This document shows positions 40,535 through 50,431 of a stretch of 52,974 nucleotides of DNA, piece by piece. The number at the start of each line of letters is the position of its first letter. The first letter of the stretch is position 1. A program made the position numbers and the translations under genes. Source of the stretch: Rhodospirillaceae bacterium. GTDB taxonomy: Bacteria > Pseudomonadota > Alphaproteobacteria > Rhodospirillales > Rhodospirillaceae. The stretch is taken from positions 1-52,974 of the forward strand of contig CANJSF010000023.1 of assembly GCA_947476925.1 (NCBI GenBank). Reading direction: 5' to 3'. The notes under the pieces were generated by a model that was given only the letters and a program-made list of their open reading frames with translations, did not search any database and was not told the origin of the DNA.

Positions 40535-41098
40535 ATGACTGACGATTATCGCCCCCTGCCGCCATCAATCCGCCGCTTCAACGAGCTGGCGCAATTCGTC
40601 GGCTCACTGTCGGTGATAGTCTCGATTGCCGTAATTGGGTTCTTTTTCTTTTTTGGCACGGAAGACACTGCGGGCTATCGGTTCGACCGAAAGCACGGCT
40701 GGGCGTATTTGGGCGATCGTACTGACCCCGACACGTTTGAATTTGGTCTGCTAGCCAATGACCCGTCGCCGCGAATTGATAAAAACGTGATCGTACGAAA
40801 GAAGGAAGGCGGAGTTTATCTGCGCCCTGAACCCACGTACCCTTTTTATTCTGTGATTGGGTCTTGGCTTGGGATTGATCGCGATGCCGCGGTTAAAGGT
40901 TATGTGCCGGTTGGCACTTGTGCGCGCGTCAACGCCATTACCAAGACGGGCCTGAATTCGCTTTGGATTCATTTAACAGTGATCGACGACACCGAATGCG
41001 GCGGCGTGCGCCCCGATCCGAAACCAGAACCCATGCAAGAAACCATTCAGTTGCAAACGATTCAACCGCCTGAGCCGTCGCCCGAGCAAAAGCCCTGA
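40535..41098 (+). CDS. Hypothetical single-pass membrane protein with Pro-rich tail
   Basis: A 187-residue protein: a short cytoplasmic start, one TM helix (about 24-45, SLSVIVSIAVIGFFFFF), an extracytoplasmic domain of about 110 residues and a Pro/Glu/Gln-rich tail (QPPEPSPEQKP). The domain has a pattern of short strands (GYRFDRKHGWAYLGDRTD; NVIVRKKEGGVYLRPEP; TCARVNAITKTGLNSLW) that suggests an SH3-like beta-barrel. No family was recognised. It follows the methyltransferase by 14 bases and converges on folC (10 bases between stops). Confidence 0.6.
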   Translation: MTDDYRPLPPSIRRFNELAQFVGSLSVIVSIAVIGFFFFFGTEDTAGYRFDRKHGWAYLGDRTDPDTFEFGLLANDPSPRIDKNVIVRKKEGGVYLRPEPTYPFYSVIGSWLGIDRDAAVKGYVPVGTCARVNAITKTGLNSLWIHLTVIDDTECGGVRPDPKPEPMQETIQLQTIQPPEPSPEQKP

Positions 41099-41108
41099 CG
41101 GGTTGTTG

Positions 41109-42419
41109 TTACGCGTTCTCTTTCAGCACCTCGCCCGCGAGATAAAGCGAGCCGCAAATCAGAACACGGTAGCGACCAACCGCGACGGATTTGACACGCT
41201 CGATGGCTGCGCTCAACGAATCGGCTGGCGCCGCATCGTGGAAGCCGGAACGTTGAGCCGCTAAAGCTAGATCTTGCGGGCTGTAAGCAGCCGCATGGCC
41301 CGGAACGGGAACCGCCGTAAATGATGCAGCCCGAGGCGCAAGGTGAACGAGGAAATCCTCCGCCGCTTTTGTTGTCAGCATGCCCGCAATTATATGCAGT
41401 TGCTGGTCTTTCCAGTATTCGTCAGTCAGGTCTGCCAACACGCGCCCGCCGCCTTCGTTATGGCCGCCATCGAGCCACAATTCGCACGCCCATGACAGGG
41501 CGGCCACCAAGGGTCCAGTTTTGAGTCGTTGCGCTCGCGCAGGCCAATCAATCGAGCGCATGCCGCTGCGAATGGCAAACGCCGGAATGGCAAAACCTGA
41601 CTGCTCTAACGCCGCCAACGCGGCGCCGATATTCTGGTGTTGGTGGCGACCCAGCAAATTTGGCTCGGGCGTCTTCCAGGTTTCATGAGCACCACTGAAA
41701 GTAAGCCCGCCGTGATCATCTGGCGTGATGCGCCAATCGCGATCTTGCAGTTTTAGCGGCGCACCAACGCGCTTGGCTGTCGCTGCCAAAATCGCCGCAG
41801 CGTCTTCATGCTGCGCAAGACTAATGCACGCTACGCCCGGCTTCATAATGTTTGCCTTCTCTTGGGCAATTTTGGCTAGCGTATCGCCCAGGAATTGCAT
41901 GTGATCCATGGAGATTGAAGTGATCACGGTTGTCTGTGGTTTGGCGATGACGTTGGTCGCGTCATAGGTGCCACCCATTCCCGTTTCCAGCAGGACGGCA
42001 TCGGCCGGGATACGCGAGAAGGCCAGAAATGCAACAGCGGTCGTGACTTCAAAGAATGTAATAGGTCGGCCTGCATTGACCTCTTCAACGTGGCGCAGCA
42101 ATTCGGCCAACAGCCCTTCGTCGACAAGCGCGCCGACCAGCCTGATGCGCTCCGCAAATCGCACCAGATGCGGCGAGGTGTAGACATGAACCTTGTAACC
42201 GCCTGCTTCGAGTACGCTGCGCATGGCTGCAATTGTCGAGCCTTTGCCGTTGGTGCCGGCAACATGAATGACGGGGGCCAAGCGAAGTTGCGGGTTGCCA
42301 AGATCGGACAGCAGGCGATGCATCCGGTCCAAGGATAAATCAATCAGCTTGGGAAACAGCGTGGTGAAACGCTCAAGCGCCTGGCGGACCTCGGGGCTAT
42401 CAGCGGCGGTATCGGTCAT
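41109..42419 (-). CDS. folC: Bifunctional dihydrofolate synthase / folylpolyglutamate synthase
   Basis: A 436-residue Mur-ligase-fold enzyme that adds glutamate to dihydropteroate and to folates. Visible: P-loop VAGTNGKGSTIAAMRS, the metal/lysine region LLETGMGGTYDATNV (carbamylated-Lys region of the family lies after it) and the substrate-binding ITSISMDHMQFLGDTLAKIAQEKANIMKPG. The C-terminal domain includes LWLDGGHNEGGG. It is downstream of accD on the same strand (21 bases), the standard alphaproteobacterial order trpFBA-accD-folC. Confidence 0.95.
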   Translation of the reverse strand: MTDTAADSPEVRQALERFTTLFPKLIDLSLDRMHRLLSDLGNPQLRLAPVIHVAGTNGKGSTIAAMRSVLEAGGYKVHVYTSPHLVRFAERIRLVGALVDEGLLAELLRHVEEVNAGRPITFFEVTTAVAFLAFSRIPADAVLLETGMGGTYDATNVIAKPQTTVITSISMDHMQFLGDTLAKIAQEKANIMKPGVACISLAQHEDAAAILAATAKRVGAPLKLQDRDWRITPDDHGGLTFSGAHETWKTPEPNLLGRHQHQNIGAALAALEQSGFAIPAFAIRSGMRSIDWPARAQRLKTGPLVAALSWACELWLDGGHNEGGGRVLADLTDEYWKDQQLHIIAGMLTTKAAEDFLVHLAPRAASFTAVPVPGHAAAYSPQDLALAAQRSGFHDAAPADSLSAAIERVKSVAVGRYRVLICGSLYLAGEVLKENA

Positions 42420-42440
42420 GCACCAATCGAAACCGCGTGA

Positions 42441-43406
42441 CTACCGGTCGTCAAACGTCATATCGGGCACCGTCGGATCTGGCGGCGCGGCGGCGCGATC
42501 AGGCTCGGGCTTGCGACGCCGCGCAGATGGCGCCAAGTTCACAACGTCAGCGGATGGGTTTTTGTGCATCAACAACCCAATCAGTTGGATTAGTTTGGCG
42601 CGCAGTTCGTGACGGTGCACAACCATATCGACCATACCGTGTTCCATGAGGTATTCGGAACGTTGAAAGCCTTCCGGCAATTTCTCGCGGATGGTCTGTT
42701 CGATGACGCGCGCGCCTGCAAACCCGATGATGGCGCCGGGTTCGGCCAGCGCCACATCACCCAACATGGCGAACGACGCCGTGACGCCGCCGGTGGTGGG
42801 GTCGGTCAGCACAACGATATAGGGCAGGCCTTTGTCGCGCACGCGATCTACGGCCACGGTCGTGCGAGCCATTTGCATCAACGACAAAATGCCCTCTTGC
42901 ATGCGCGCGCCGCCCGATGACGGCAAAACAATGAGGGGAGATTCCTGCAAGCACGCCAGTTCCGCAGCGGCGATCAACGCTTCGCCAACGGCAACGCCCA
43001 TGGAGCCGCCCATGAAATCGAATTCGAACACCGCAGCCACGGCATTGATACCACCCATCGTGCCATGCGCCACAACCACACCATCTTTTAGGCCGGTTTT
43101 GGCTTGGGCGTCTTTGAGGCGTTCCGAATAACGTTTGCGATCTTTGAAGCGCAACGGATCAATTGCAACCGTGGGCTGCTCGATTTCTGTCCATGCCTCA
43201 TTGTCAAACAGCATGCGCAGCCGTGCACGCACAGGCATACGCAAATGATGCCCGCAATGCACGCACACGCGCAGATTTTTCTCGAGCTCACGGTGAAAAA
43301 TCATCTCGCTGCATTTGGGGCATTGATGCCACAAGTTGTCGGGCACCTCTTTGGGGCGCACGAGTTTTTGAATCTTGGGCCGGACGAAGTTGGTCAGCCA
43401 ATTCAT
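42441..43406 (-). CDS. accD: Acetyl-CoA carboxylase carboxyltransferase subunit beta
   Basis: A 321-residue AccD. The N-terminal zinc ribbon is CPKC…CVHC (within LWHQCPKCSEM and NLRVCVHCGHHLR), and the carboxyltransferase core has FEFDFMGGSMGVAVGE, SSGGARMQEG and DPTTGGVTASFAMLGD. With AccA it transfers the carboxyl group from biotin to acetyl-CoA. A C-terminal basic/Pro tail is species-specific. GAGGAG lies before the ATG. It sits between trpA and folC, both on the same strand. Confidence 0.96.
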   Translation of the reverse strand: MNWLTNFVRPKIQKLVRPKEVPDNLWHQCPKCSEMIFHRELEKNLRVCVHCGHHLRMPVRARLRMLFDNEAWTEIEQPTVAIDPLRFKDRKRYSERLKDAQAKTGLKDGVVVAHGTMGGINAVAAVFEFDFMGGSMGVAVGEALIAAAELACLQESPLIVLPSSGGARMQEGILSLMQMARTTVAVDRVRDKGLPYIVVLTDPTTGGVTASFAMLGDVALAEPGAIIGFAGARVIEQTIREKLPEGFQRSEYLMEHGMVDMVVHRHELRAKLIQLIGLLMHKNPSADVVNLAPSARRRKPEPDRAAAPPDPTVPDMTFDDR

Positions 43407-43443
43407 GGAAAGCGTCTCCTCGGCAACGCGCAGCGGCGATATT

Positions 43444-44271
43444 TTAACGCACGCCCACGGCTAAATCTTTAACAAAGCGATGAACCTCGGCAGCAATTGT
43501 ATCAGCCTGGCCGGGGTATTTTTTCGCGCCCTCAGCGATAACATCAACAATCGCCGAGCCCACAACCGCAGCATCAGCATGAGCCGCAATGGCTTTAACT
43601 TGGGCGGCTGTCTTGATGCCAAAACCCACGGCAATGGGAAGCGATGTATGCCGTCGAAGCCGAGCGACATCGGCATGAACCAGATTGGCATCAGCCGACT
43701 TCGTGCCCGTCACGCCCATGACCGCAACGTGGTAAATAAAGCCCGAGGCCTTGCTGATAATTTTTGGCAACCGCTGGTCGCTTGATGTGGGGGCCGTGAG
43801 AAAAATGAAGTTAAGGCCATTGTCGTTGAGATGCGGCAACAACTCGTCGGCTTCTTCAGGCGGCAGATCGACGATAATCACGCCGTCGGCCCCTGCCGCG
43901 GCCGCATCCTTCGAAAACTTGGCCGCACCATAACGATAGATCGGATTGTAATAGCCCATGAGAACAATCGGTGTGCTCGTGTCAACTTTTCGGAACGCTG
44001 AAATGCCCTCAAAAATATTTGGCAAAGCTATGTTGTGCTTCAACGCGCGCTGGCTTGACAATTGAATCGATGGGCCGTCGGCCATGGGGTCTGAGAACGG
44101 CATGCCGATTTCAATGATGTCGGCACCCGCTGTAGGCAAACCCATCAAGATTTTTTGGAACGTCGCCATATCAGGGTCGCCCGCGGTGATGAACGTGACC
44201 AACCCCTTACGGCCTTGAGATGTAAGCGCTGCAAAGCGCGCAGGAATACGAGACATGGTTTGCTTGCTCAC
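43444..44271 (-). CDS. trpA: Tryptophan synthase alpha subunit
   Basis: A 275-residue TIM-barrel enzyme that cleaves indole-3-glycerol phosphate. Catalytic Glu is in [20 protein letters not shown] and the catalytic Asp in [12 protein letters not shown]; the phosphate-binding GFGIKTAAQ and GSAIVD are present. Its ATG overlaps the trpB stop by four bases, so alpha and beta subunits are co-translated for complex assembly. Confidence 0.96.
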   Translation of the reverse strand: MSKQTMSRIPARFAALTSQGRKGLVTFITAGDPDMATFQKILMGLPTAGADIIEIGMPFSDPMADGPSIQLSSQRALKHNIALPNIFEGISAFRKVDTSTPIVLMGYYNPIYRYGAAKFSKDAAAAGADGVIIVDLPPEEADELLPHLNDNGLNFIFLTAPTSSDQRLPKIISKASGFIYHVAVMGVTGTKSADANLVHADVARLRRHTSLPIAVGFGIKTAAQVKAIAAHADAAVVGSAIVDVIAEGAKKYPGQADTIAAEVHRFVKDLAVGVR

Positions 44272-45488
44272 ATTTGCGCGCCGAGAGCGTCGGCAATCGT
44301 GAACACATCTTTGTCACCGCGCCCGCACATGTTCATCACCATCAGATGATCTTTGGGCAATTGCGGCGCGATCTTTGTCACATAGGCAAGCGCATGCGCT
44401 GGTTCCAGTGCAGGCAAAATACCCTCAAGCTTCGAGCACAGCTGGAATGCAGCCAGCGCTTCGGTATCAGTAGCCGAGACATACTCAACGCGCTTCATAT
44501 CGTGCAACCAGGCGTGCTCGGGACCGATACCGGGATAATCGAGCCCGGCTGAAATGGAATGCGCGTCTTTGATTTGGCCATTCGCGTCTTGAAGCAAATA
44601 CGTGCGGTTGCCGTGCAGAACGCCCGGCTCGCCACCGGTGATGGACGCTGAGTGTTCGCCCGTCGCAAGACCTTTGCCCGCCGCCTCGACACCGATAATC
44701 CGCACCGATGCATCATCCAAAAATGGATGAAACAATCCGATGGCATTCGAGCCGCCGCCGATGCACGCCACCACGGAATCTGGCAGCCGTCCCTCGGCCT
44801 CGTGCAACTGCGTGCGCACTTCGTTTCCGATCACCGATTGGAAGTCTCGTACCATGGTTGGGTACGGATGCGGGCCCGCGGCCGTTCCAATGGCATAATA
44901 TGTGTTTTCAACGTTGGCGACCCAATCGCGCAGGGCCTCGTTCATGGCATCTTTCAACGTGCCATGGCCTTTCTCGACAGCGCGCACTTCGGCACCCAAC
45001 AACTTCATTCGAAACACGTTGGGCTTTTGCCGCTCGATATCTTTCGCACCCATATAAACAACGCATTGCAAGCCAAACCGCGCACAGACCGTCGCGATGG
45101 CAACGCCGTGTTGACCCGCGCCGGTCTCGGCTATGATGCGGGGCTTGCCCATACGGCGGGCCAATAGAATTTGGCCTAAGCAATTATTGATCTTGTGCGA
45201 ACCGGTATGATTGAGTTCGTCACGTTTGAAATAAATTTTCGCCCCGCCAAAGTGCGCGGTTAGGCGCTCGGCGAAATACAGCGGACTGGGACGCCCAGCA
45301 TAGTGGGTGTTAAATGAGGTTAGCTCGGCTTGAAACGCCGGGTCGGCCTTGGCCGCATTGTACGCCTTCTCGACCTCGAGGATGAGCGGCATCAATGTTT
45401 CGGCCACATAGCGCCCGCCGAAAATGCCGAAGTGGCCGTTTTCATCGGCACCAGCACGAAATGTATTAGGCGTTTGAACCAAAGCCAT
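44268..45488 (-). CDS. trpB: Tryptophan synthase beta subunit
   Basis: A 406-residue PLP enzyme that joins indole and serine. PLP lysine is in HTGSHKINN, the catalytic Glu/Thr region in [11 protein letters not shown], and the PLP phosphate cup is [10 protein letters not shown]. The N-terminal [12 protein letters not shown] is standard. It is followed by trpA with a four-base overlap, and is separated from trpF upstream by 115 bases with a possible regulatory structure. Confidence 0.97.
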   Translation of the reverse strand: MALVQTPNTFRAGADENGHFGIFGGRYVAETLMPLILEVEKAYNAAKADPAFQAELTSFNTHYAGRPSPLYFAERLTAHFGGAKIYFKRDELNHTGSHKINNCLGQILLARRMGKPRIIAETGAGQHGVAIATVCARFGLQCVVYMGAKDIERQKPNVFRMKLLGAEVRAVEKGHGTLKDAMNEALRDWVANVENTYYAIGTAAGPHPYPTMVRDFQSVIGNEVRTQLHEAEGRLPDSVVACIGGGSNAIGLFHPFLDDASVRIIGVEAAGKGLATGEHSASITGGEPGVLHGNRTYLLQDANGQIKDAHSISAGLDYPGIGPEHAWLHDMKRVEYVSATDTEALAAFQLCSKLEGILPALEPAHALAYVTKIAPQLPKDHLMVMNMCGRGDKDVFTIADALGAQM

Positions 45489-45603
45489 AGAGCGCTCAAG
45501 ATATTCGGGACAAAAAAACGAGCCGACTTATACCCCGCTGAACCGGTGAACCCAAGGGCCGAGAAGCGGCTATAAATCCTTTTATTTCAGCGGGATAAGG
45601 TCG
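45489..45603 (-). promoter_or_regulatory. Structured trpF-trpB intergenic region, candidate attenuator/terminator
   Basis: On the minus strand CCCGCTGAA and TTCAGCGGG (plus coordinates 45586-45594 and 45534-45542) can pair around a 43-base loop. Inside that loop AGCCGCTT can instead pair with the later AAGTCGGCT (one bulge), which is followed at once by CG and seven T residues (45513-45519). The two pairings exclude each other. This is the geometry of an attenuator. No leader peptide with tandem Trp codons is present, so a sensor other than Trp-tRNA would be needed; a plain terminator with readthrough is the simpler view. Confidence 0.4.
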
Positions 45604-46251
45604 TTACCCTGGAATGGCTCGAACGGCTTTGATAAAGGCGCGGATTTTGGCCGGGCTCTTGCGGCCGGGCTGTGTTTCCACCCCCGACGAGACATCCACG
45701 ACCCGAGCGCCAGAAGCTTTTACAGCGTCGGCGACATTTTTGGCCGTGAGGCCACCCGCCAGCATCCAGGGCAGCGATCCTTGGTACGTTTTCATCAGCG
45801 GCCATTCAAATGCCGTGGCGTTGCCGCCAGGGCGCGTGGCTGCAGCGACGGGCTTGGCATCGAACAGCAGCCAGTCAGCCACACTTTGGTAGTCAGATGC
45901 GCCGAGGACATCGGCCCGTGTTGCCACACCGATGGCCTTCATCACGGGGACATTGAATTTTTTGCGAATGGCGGCGACACGGGCAGGTGTTTCTTTGCCA
46001 TGCAGCTGCAACACCCCAAGCCGAATGACTTTAAGCGTTTTTTCGATCTGGCTGTCAGTGGGGTCGACGAATAAGCCAACCGTTGTCACGGCGCGTGGAA
46101 CGCCTGAGATGAGATCGACGGCACATTCAATAGAAACAAAACGCGGCGAGCGGCGAAAAAAAACAAGGCCGATAAAATTCACGCCGGCATCTACCGCCGT
46201 GGTGATGGCTTTGGCGTCAGTCAGACCACAAATTTTAACGGCAACGGCCAC
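45604..46251 (-). CDS. trpF: Phosphoribosylanthranilate isomerase
   Basis: A 215-residue TIM-barrel enzyme converting phosphoribosylanthranilate to CdRP in tryptophan synthesis. The catalytic Cys is in VAVKICGLTD, the general acid Asp in the FVDPTDSQIE to LLFDAKP region, and the phosphate loop is WMLAGGLTAKNVADAV followed by VVDVSSGVETQPG. It lies 24 bases downstream of pyrF and upstream of trpB on the same strand. Confidence 0.95.
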   Translation of the reverse strand: MAVAVKICGLTDAKAITTAVDAGVNFIGLVFFRRSPRFVSIECAVDLISGVPRAVTTVGLFVDPTDSQIEKTLKVIRLGVLQLHGKETPARVAAIRKKFNVPVMKAIGVATRADVLGASDYQSVADWLLFDAKPVAAATRPGGNATAFEWPLMKTYQGSLPWMLAGGLTAKNVADAVKASGARVVDVSSGVETQPGRKSPAKIRAFIKAVRAIPG

Positions 46252-46275
46252 TTTGGAACTCGCCTATGAATAAAC

Positions 46276-47004
46276 TTACGCTGCTAATTCCATGACAATG
46301 CGCTTGGCTGCGGCCGCTTCGTCGGGCGCAGCCGTGATCGGCCTGCCAATCACAACATAGTCGGCGCCGGCCGCGACCGCTTCATGGGGCGTCATCACGC
46401 GCTTTTGGTCGTTCGCTGCCGCCCAAGCGGGGCGCACGCCAGGTGTGATAAGTTTGAAATTGGGGCCTAAGTCACGGCGCAATACTTGCGCTTCGTGCGG
46501 CGAGCACACCACGCCATCAAGGCCCGAGATTTTTGCAAGCTCCGCAAGCCGGCGGACTTGATCGAACGAGCTTTCGGTGACACCGACTTCGCGCAAATCG
46601 CTGTCGTCCATACTTGTCAGCACAGTTACGCCGATCACCAGCGGGCGATTAACCAAGTTGGTTTGCGCCGCTTCATGTGCAGCCTTAGCGGCTGCTTCCA
46701 TCATCGCTCGTCCACCATTGGCATGGACGTTGATCATGAAGGGCTTCAGCGGCACGACGGATCTCACGGCGCCCGCAACGGTATTGGGAATATCGTGAAA
46801 CTTGAGGTCAAGAAACAGCGGCAAGCCCGAAGCACGCATCACCTCGCTGACGCCCCTGGGGCCTTGGGCATTAAAAAACTCAAGGCCCAGTTTAACCCCA
46901 CCAACCGTGTCAGCAAGTTTAGCCGCCCATGATGTCGCCTGGCCTAAGTCGGGCGTATCGAGCGCGCAGAAAACCGGATTTCGAAGTTTGGGTGCCGTTG
47001 CCAT
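46276..47004 (-). CDS. pyrF: Orotidine 5'-phosphate decarboxylase
   Basis: A 242-residue type 1 OMP decarboxylase, the last step of UMP synthesis. The catalytic charge network Asp-Lys-Asp is in LFLDLKFHDIPNTV, the phosphate site in TPGVRP and YVVIGRPITAA. It sits between lapA and trpF on one strand, the usual alphaproteobacterial arrangement. Confidence 0.95.
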   Translation of the reverse strand: MATAPKLRNPVFCALDTPDLGQATSWAAKLADTVGGVKLGLEFFNAQGPRGVSEVMRASGLPLFLDLKFHDIPNTVAGAVRSVVPLKPFMINVHANGGRAMMEAAAKAAHEAAQTNLVNRPLVIGVTVLTSMDDSDLREVGVTESSFDQVRRLAELAKISGLDGVVCSPHEAQVLRRDLGPNFKLITPGVRPAWAAANDQKRVMTPHEAVAAGADYVVIGRPITAAPDEAAAAKRIVMELAA

Positions 47005-47028
47005 GATGCGGCGATCTCTATCACAAAA

Positions 47029-47355
47029 TTAGATTTTTGGCGTCGGGGATAGTTCGGCTTTGGCGCGCGCCGCAGCCGCTTCGTCTTTCAGTCGGCCTAA
47101 ACTGTGTTCCATCTCGCGCATGCGTTTGCGCGCAGCGCGCAACTGCGACCGTTTTTCTGCGCCGTTCAGCCAGGTGGCGACACTTCCGACGACAAACCCC
47201 ACCAGAACGGCCAGCAAAATAACAGCGTAAAGCCCAGCCTCGATGCGAAATGGAAACGGCCAAATCTCAACAGCCACCACTTGTCGGTTCGATACGGCAA
47301 ACAGCACGACAATCAGCGCCACAGCAACAGCCAGCAGAGTGTTGAGAAAGCGCAA
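47029..47355 (-). CDS. LapA-domain inner-membrane protein
   Basis: A 108-residue protein of the LapA/DUF1049 family: two N-terminal TM helices (about 3-20 and 41-63) joined by SNRQVVAVEIWPFPFRIEAG, followed by a basic coiled coil (EKRSQLRAARKRMREMEHSLGR, split over the last 40 residues). Members act in lipopolysaccharide assembly in enterobacteria. The role in alphaproteobacteria is less established. It lies between ihfB (40 bases upstream) and pyrF. Confidence 0.88.
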   Translation of the reverse strand: MRFLNTLLAVAVALIVVLFAVSNRQVVAVEIWPFPFRIEAGLYAVILLAVLVGFVVGSVATWLNGAEKRSQLRAARKRMREMEHSLGRLKDEAAAARAKAELSPTPKI

Positions 47356-47394
47356 GGGGTTACCCGCTGGTCACAGAGAGAACGGCCAATAGGC

Positions 47395-47673
47395 CTAGCC
47401 GTTCATGGTGTCGCGCAGCTGCTTGCCTGTCTTGAAATAAGGCACGGCCTTTTCGGCCACGGCCACCGAAGCGCCGGTGCGTGGATTGCGGCCCACGCGT
47501 GAATCGCGATGCTTGACCGAGAACGCGCCAAAGCCACGCAACTCGACGCGATCACCGCGGCTCAGGGCTTTGGAAATTTCATCAAAAATGCTGGTGACGA
47601 TGCGTTCGACGTCGCGCTGATAGAGATGCGGATTGCGCGTGGCGATTTGGGCAATGAGCTCAGATTTCGTCAT
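47395..47673 (-). CDS. ihfB: Integration host factor beta subunit
   Basis: A 92-residue DNA-bending protein. It begins [22 protein letters not shown] and has the family arm [21 protein letters not shown] with the intercalating proline region. The ATG at 47673, preceded by GGGGGAG, is the standard start; the longer open frame upstream is not protein-like. With IhfA it bends DNA in recombination, replication and sigma-54 promoters. It is separated from rpsA by 217 bases including a terminator. Confidence 0.95.
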   Translation of the reverse strand: MTKSELIAQIATRNPHLYQRDVERIVTSIFDEISKALSRGDRVELRGFGAFSVKHRDSRVGRNPRTGASVAVAEKAVPYFKTGKQLRDTMNG

Positions 47674-47820
47674 AGGCAGCTCCCCCTCCTGTCTCGCGCT
47701 GGGCGCTAAAAAACGCCGCAACTTCAACGAGATAGGCCAAAGATGAAGCCAGCCCGCCACAGAGTCAAGCCTAAGCCCCTCATAACTCAGCATTTTCCAG
47801 GTTTCCGGCGGTCCGAAAGG

Positions 47821-47860
47821 GCCCAAAAGCAAACGGGCGCCCCCTTTCAGGGGCGCCCGT
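47821..47860 (-). terminator. Intrinsic terminator of rpsA
   Basis: On the minus strand ACGGGCGCCCC pairs with GGGGCGCCCGT (11 perfect pairs, 47833-47843 and 47850-47860) and is followed by TTGCTTTT. It lies 30 bases beyond the rpsA stop. It separates rpsA from ihfB, which must then have its own promoter in 47674-47820. Confidence 0.85.
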
Positions 47861-47890
47861 GGCAACCAATAGCGTGGTTGGAAGGTTAAG

Positions 47891-49603
47891 TTATTCGGCC
47901 TTATCGGCCGCTTCTTTCTGCTTTTGCTTGATGGCCGCCCCAAGGATGTCGCCCAGCGAGGCGCCCGAGTCGGTCGAGCCGAATTCGGCCATTGCTTGCT
48001 TTTCTTCTTCCACTTCGCGCGACTTCACCGACAACGTCAGTTTGCGCGACTTGGGGTCGATGGAGACGATGCGCGCGTCGATCTTTTCGCCAACAGCGAA
48101 ACGATCTGTGCGTTGCTCCGAGCGCTCTTTGGCCAGCTCGTTCTTTTTGATGAAGCCCGGGATGGTGTCATTGACCATGACTTCCAATCCGAACTCGGCC
48201 ACTTCTTTGACCACACAGGTGACGACTTGGCCTTTTTGCAAGCCAACCGAAGCTTCGGCAACGCGATCACCGGTGAGCTGCTTAATGCCGAGCGAGATGC
48301 GCTCTTTCTCGACATCCACATCCAGCACCTTGGCGCTGACGTTCTGGCCTTTTTGATAGGCCTTGAGCGCCACTTCGCCTTCCTGATCCCACGAGAGATC
48401 CGACAAGTGCACCATGCCGTCGATTTCGCCATCCAGGCCCACGAACAAACCGAACTCGGTGATGTTCTTGATCTCGCCTTCGAGAATTGTGCCGACCGGG
48501 AACTTGTCTTTGAACGAGGTCCACGGATTGTCCATGCACTGCTTGAGGCCCAGCGAGATGCGGCGCTTCTCTTGGTCCACATCCAGCACCATGACATCGA
48601 CTTCTTGGCTGGTGGAGACGATTTTTCCTGGGTGGATATTCTTTTTGGTCCAGCTCATTTCTGAGACGTGTACCAAGCCTTCGACACCGGCTTCCAACTC
48701 GACGAACGCGCCGTAGTCGGTGATGTTGGTGACGCGGCCCTTCAGGCGCGTGTCTTTCGGGAACTTGGCAACCGCGCCGTCCCACGGATCGGTTTCCAGC
48801 TGCTTCATGCCGAGGCTAATGCGCTGGGTTTCCATGTTGAAGCGAATGACCTGCACCTTGAGCTGCTGGCCAACCGAGAGCACTTCGGACGGATGATTGA
48901 CGCGCTTCCAAGAGATGTCGGTGACGTGCAACAGGCCATCGACGCCGCCCAAATCGACGAACGCACCGTAGTCGGTGATGTTCTTGACAACGCCGTCGAG
49001 GATTTGACCTTCTTTCAGGTCTTCCATCAACTTCGAGCGCTCGCTGGCGCGGGTTTCTTCCAACACCGCACGACGTGAGACAACGATGTTGCCGCGCGCG
49101 CGATCCATTTTCAAAATCTGGAAGGTTTGCGGGCCACCCATCAGATGATTGACGTCTTTCACCGGGCGAATATCGACTTGGCTGCCAGGCAAGAACGCCA
49201 CAGCACCATTGAGATCCACCGTGAAACCGCCTTTGACGCGACCGAAGATAATGCCTTCGACGCGGGCGTTTTCTTTGTGTTGTTCTTCCAACGTGTTCCA
49301 GGCTTCTTCGCGGCGAGCTTTGTCGCGCGACAGAATGATCAGGCCTTCGCTGTCTTCGTAGCGTTCAACAAATACGTGAACTTTATCGCCAGCTTTCAGT
49401 TCGATCTCACCGCCACCGCGCACAAATTCCTTTGTCGGGATACGGCCTTCGGATTTCAAACCGACGTCCACCAGCACGGCGTCGTCGTCGATACGGATGA
49501 CCGTACCGTGCAACACGGTGCCTTGAATGCTGTCGTTCTTTTCAAATGATTCTTCGAGGAGGGCGGCGAAATCTTCCTTCACCGCAGCGGCTGATGCAGC
49601 CAT
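47891..49603 (-). CDS. rpsA: 30S ribosomal protein S1
   Basis: A 570-residue protein with six S1 RNA-binding domains. Domains 3-6 are recognised by their repeated [50 protein letters not shown] and [16 protein letters not shown] turns; the first two are less conserved and bind the ribosome. It recruits mRNAs with weak ribosome sites. AAAGGA lies before the ATG. The C-terminus ([12 protein letters not shown]) is short and charged. It follows cmk by 171 bases, as in most proteobacteria. Confidence 0.97.
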   Translation of the reverse strand: MAASAAAVKEDFAALLEESFEKNDSIQGTVLHGTVIRIDDDAVLVDVGLKSEGRIPTKEFVRGGGEIELKAGDKVHVFVERYEDSEGLIILSRDKARREEAWNTLEEQHKENARVEGIIFGRVKGGFTVDLNGAVAFLPGSQVDIRPVKDVNHLMGGPQTFQILKMDRARGNIVVSRRAVLEETRASERSKLMEDLKEGQILDGVVKNITDYGAFVDLGGVDGLLHVTDISWKRVNHPSEVLSVGQQLKVQVIRFNMETQRISLGMKQLETDPWDGAVAKFPKDTRLKGRVTNITDYGAFVELEAGVEGLVHVSEMSWTKKNIHPGKIVSTSQEVDVMVLDVDQEKRRISLGLKQCMDNPWTSFKDKFPVGTILEGEIKNITEFGLFVGLDGEIDGMVHLSDLSWDQEGEVALKAYQKGQNVSAKVLDVDVEKERISLGIKQLTGDRVAEASVGLQKGQVVTCVVKEVAEFGLEVMVNDTIPGFIKKNELAKERSEQRTDRFAVGEKIDARIVSIDPKSRKLTLSVKSREVEEEKQAMAEFGSTDSGASLGDILGAAIKQKQKEAADKAE

Positions 49604-49774
49604 GTGCGTTTTCCTTTGGTTTTCTGATTCTGGCCGCCGGTTGGGTCCGGTGGTCTTGCGGGCGCGTTGGGCACCATGCCCTTCATCACCCCTGCTCGAA
49701 GTTAGCCTTCGAGTCGGTACGTTCGGTCTTTTAATGCACTGCCCTCGACCAAAAACAGCCGGGCCAGCCGTGAC
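49604..49774 (-). promoter_or_regulatory. rpsA leader region between cmk and rpsA
   Basis: This 171-base region probably contains the rpsA promoter and leader. A 7-base-pair hairpin is present (CTCGAAG 49695-49701 and CTTCGAG 49707-49713, loop of 5). S1 is known to repress its own translation in enterobacteria; whether this leader does the same cannot be seen. The T-rich run before the hairpin on this strand (CTGTTTTTGG) is not placed to form a terminator. Confidence 0.35.
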
Positions 49775-50431
49775 TTAAACCGCAGCTTTTGCGATTTTGT
49801 CCGCGACGAATATCTTTGATAAATCAAAGACTTGATCGGGATCGAGGGCACTGGTGTCAATTTGCCAGGCATCCTCGGCCGGCTTCATGGGGGCCACAGC
49901 CCGGGAACTATCCCGAGCGTCGCGAGCCTCCAGATCGGCGCGAACGCGCGCCTCTATAACGGCTTCACCTTTGCCCCGCAACTCCTTGATCCGGCGCCCA
50001 ACGCGCACCTCCAAGGACGCCGAAACGAAGATTTTGGCCGCCGCATCGGGGCAGACCACGGTGCCGATATCCCGCCCGTCCAACACAGCGCCTCTTTTGC
50101 CCTGAGGCGGGGTATGAGCGAAGTCGCGCTGAAACTGCAAAATAGCCGCTCGCACCGACGGAATAGCAGCGACTTGCGACGCCGCCACACCTGCAGCCTC
50201 GGTGCGCAAATCCTCGGGCGTGAACTGAGCGATATCAAGCGTTTTGGCCGCAGCAACGGCCTGCGATTCGTTCGTGGGATCGCCACCTTTGCGCAAGACC
50301 GAAACACCAATAGCGCGATAGAGCGAGCCTGAATCAAGATATGCAAAATCAAAGTGGGCTGCGATTTTTTTGGCCAGCGTGCCCTTGCCCGATGCAGCCG
50401 AGCCATCGATGGCGACAATGACAGATGTCAT
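49775..50431 (-). CDS. cmk: Cytidylate kinase
   Basis: A 218-residue NMP kinase that makes CDP/dCDP. P-loop IDGSAASGKGTLAKKIA, the CMP-binding YLDSGSLYRAIGV, the GAVLDGRDIGTVVCPDA motif and the lid-region RRIKELRGKG are standard. Its ATG overlaps the aroA TGA by four bases, so aroA and cmk are read together and rpsA follows. Confidence 0.95.
   Translation of the reverse strand: MTSVIVAIDGSAASGKGTLAKKIAAHFDFAYLDSGSLYRAIGVSVLRKGGDPTNESQAVAAAKTLDIAQFTPEDLRTEAAGVAASQVAAIPSVRAAILQFQRDFAHTPPQGKRGAVLDGRDIGTVVCPDAAAKIFVSASLEVRVGRRIKELRGKGEAVIEARVRADLEARDARDSSRAVAPMKPAEDAWQIDTSALDPDQVFDLSKIFVADKIAKAAV

Noticed and set aside
45489-45603. trp leader peptide
   Set aside because: No short ORF with tandem TGG codons exists on the minus strand between trpF and trpB.
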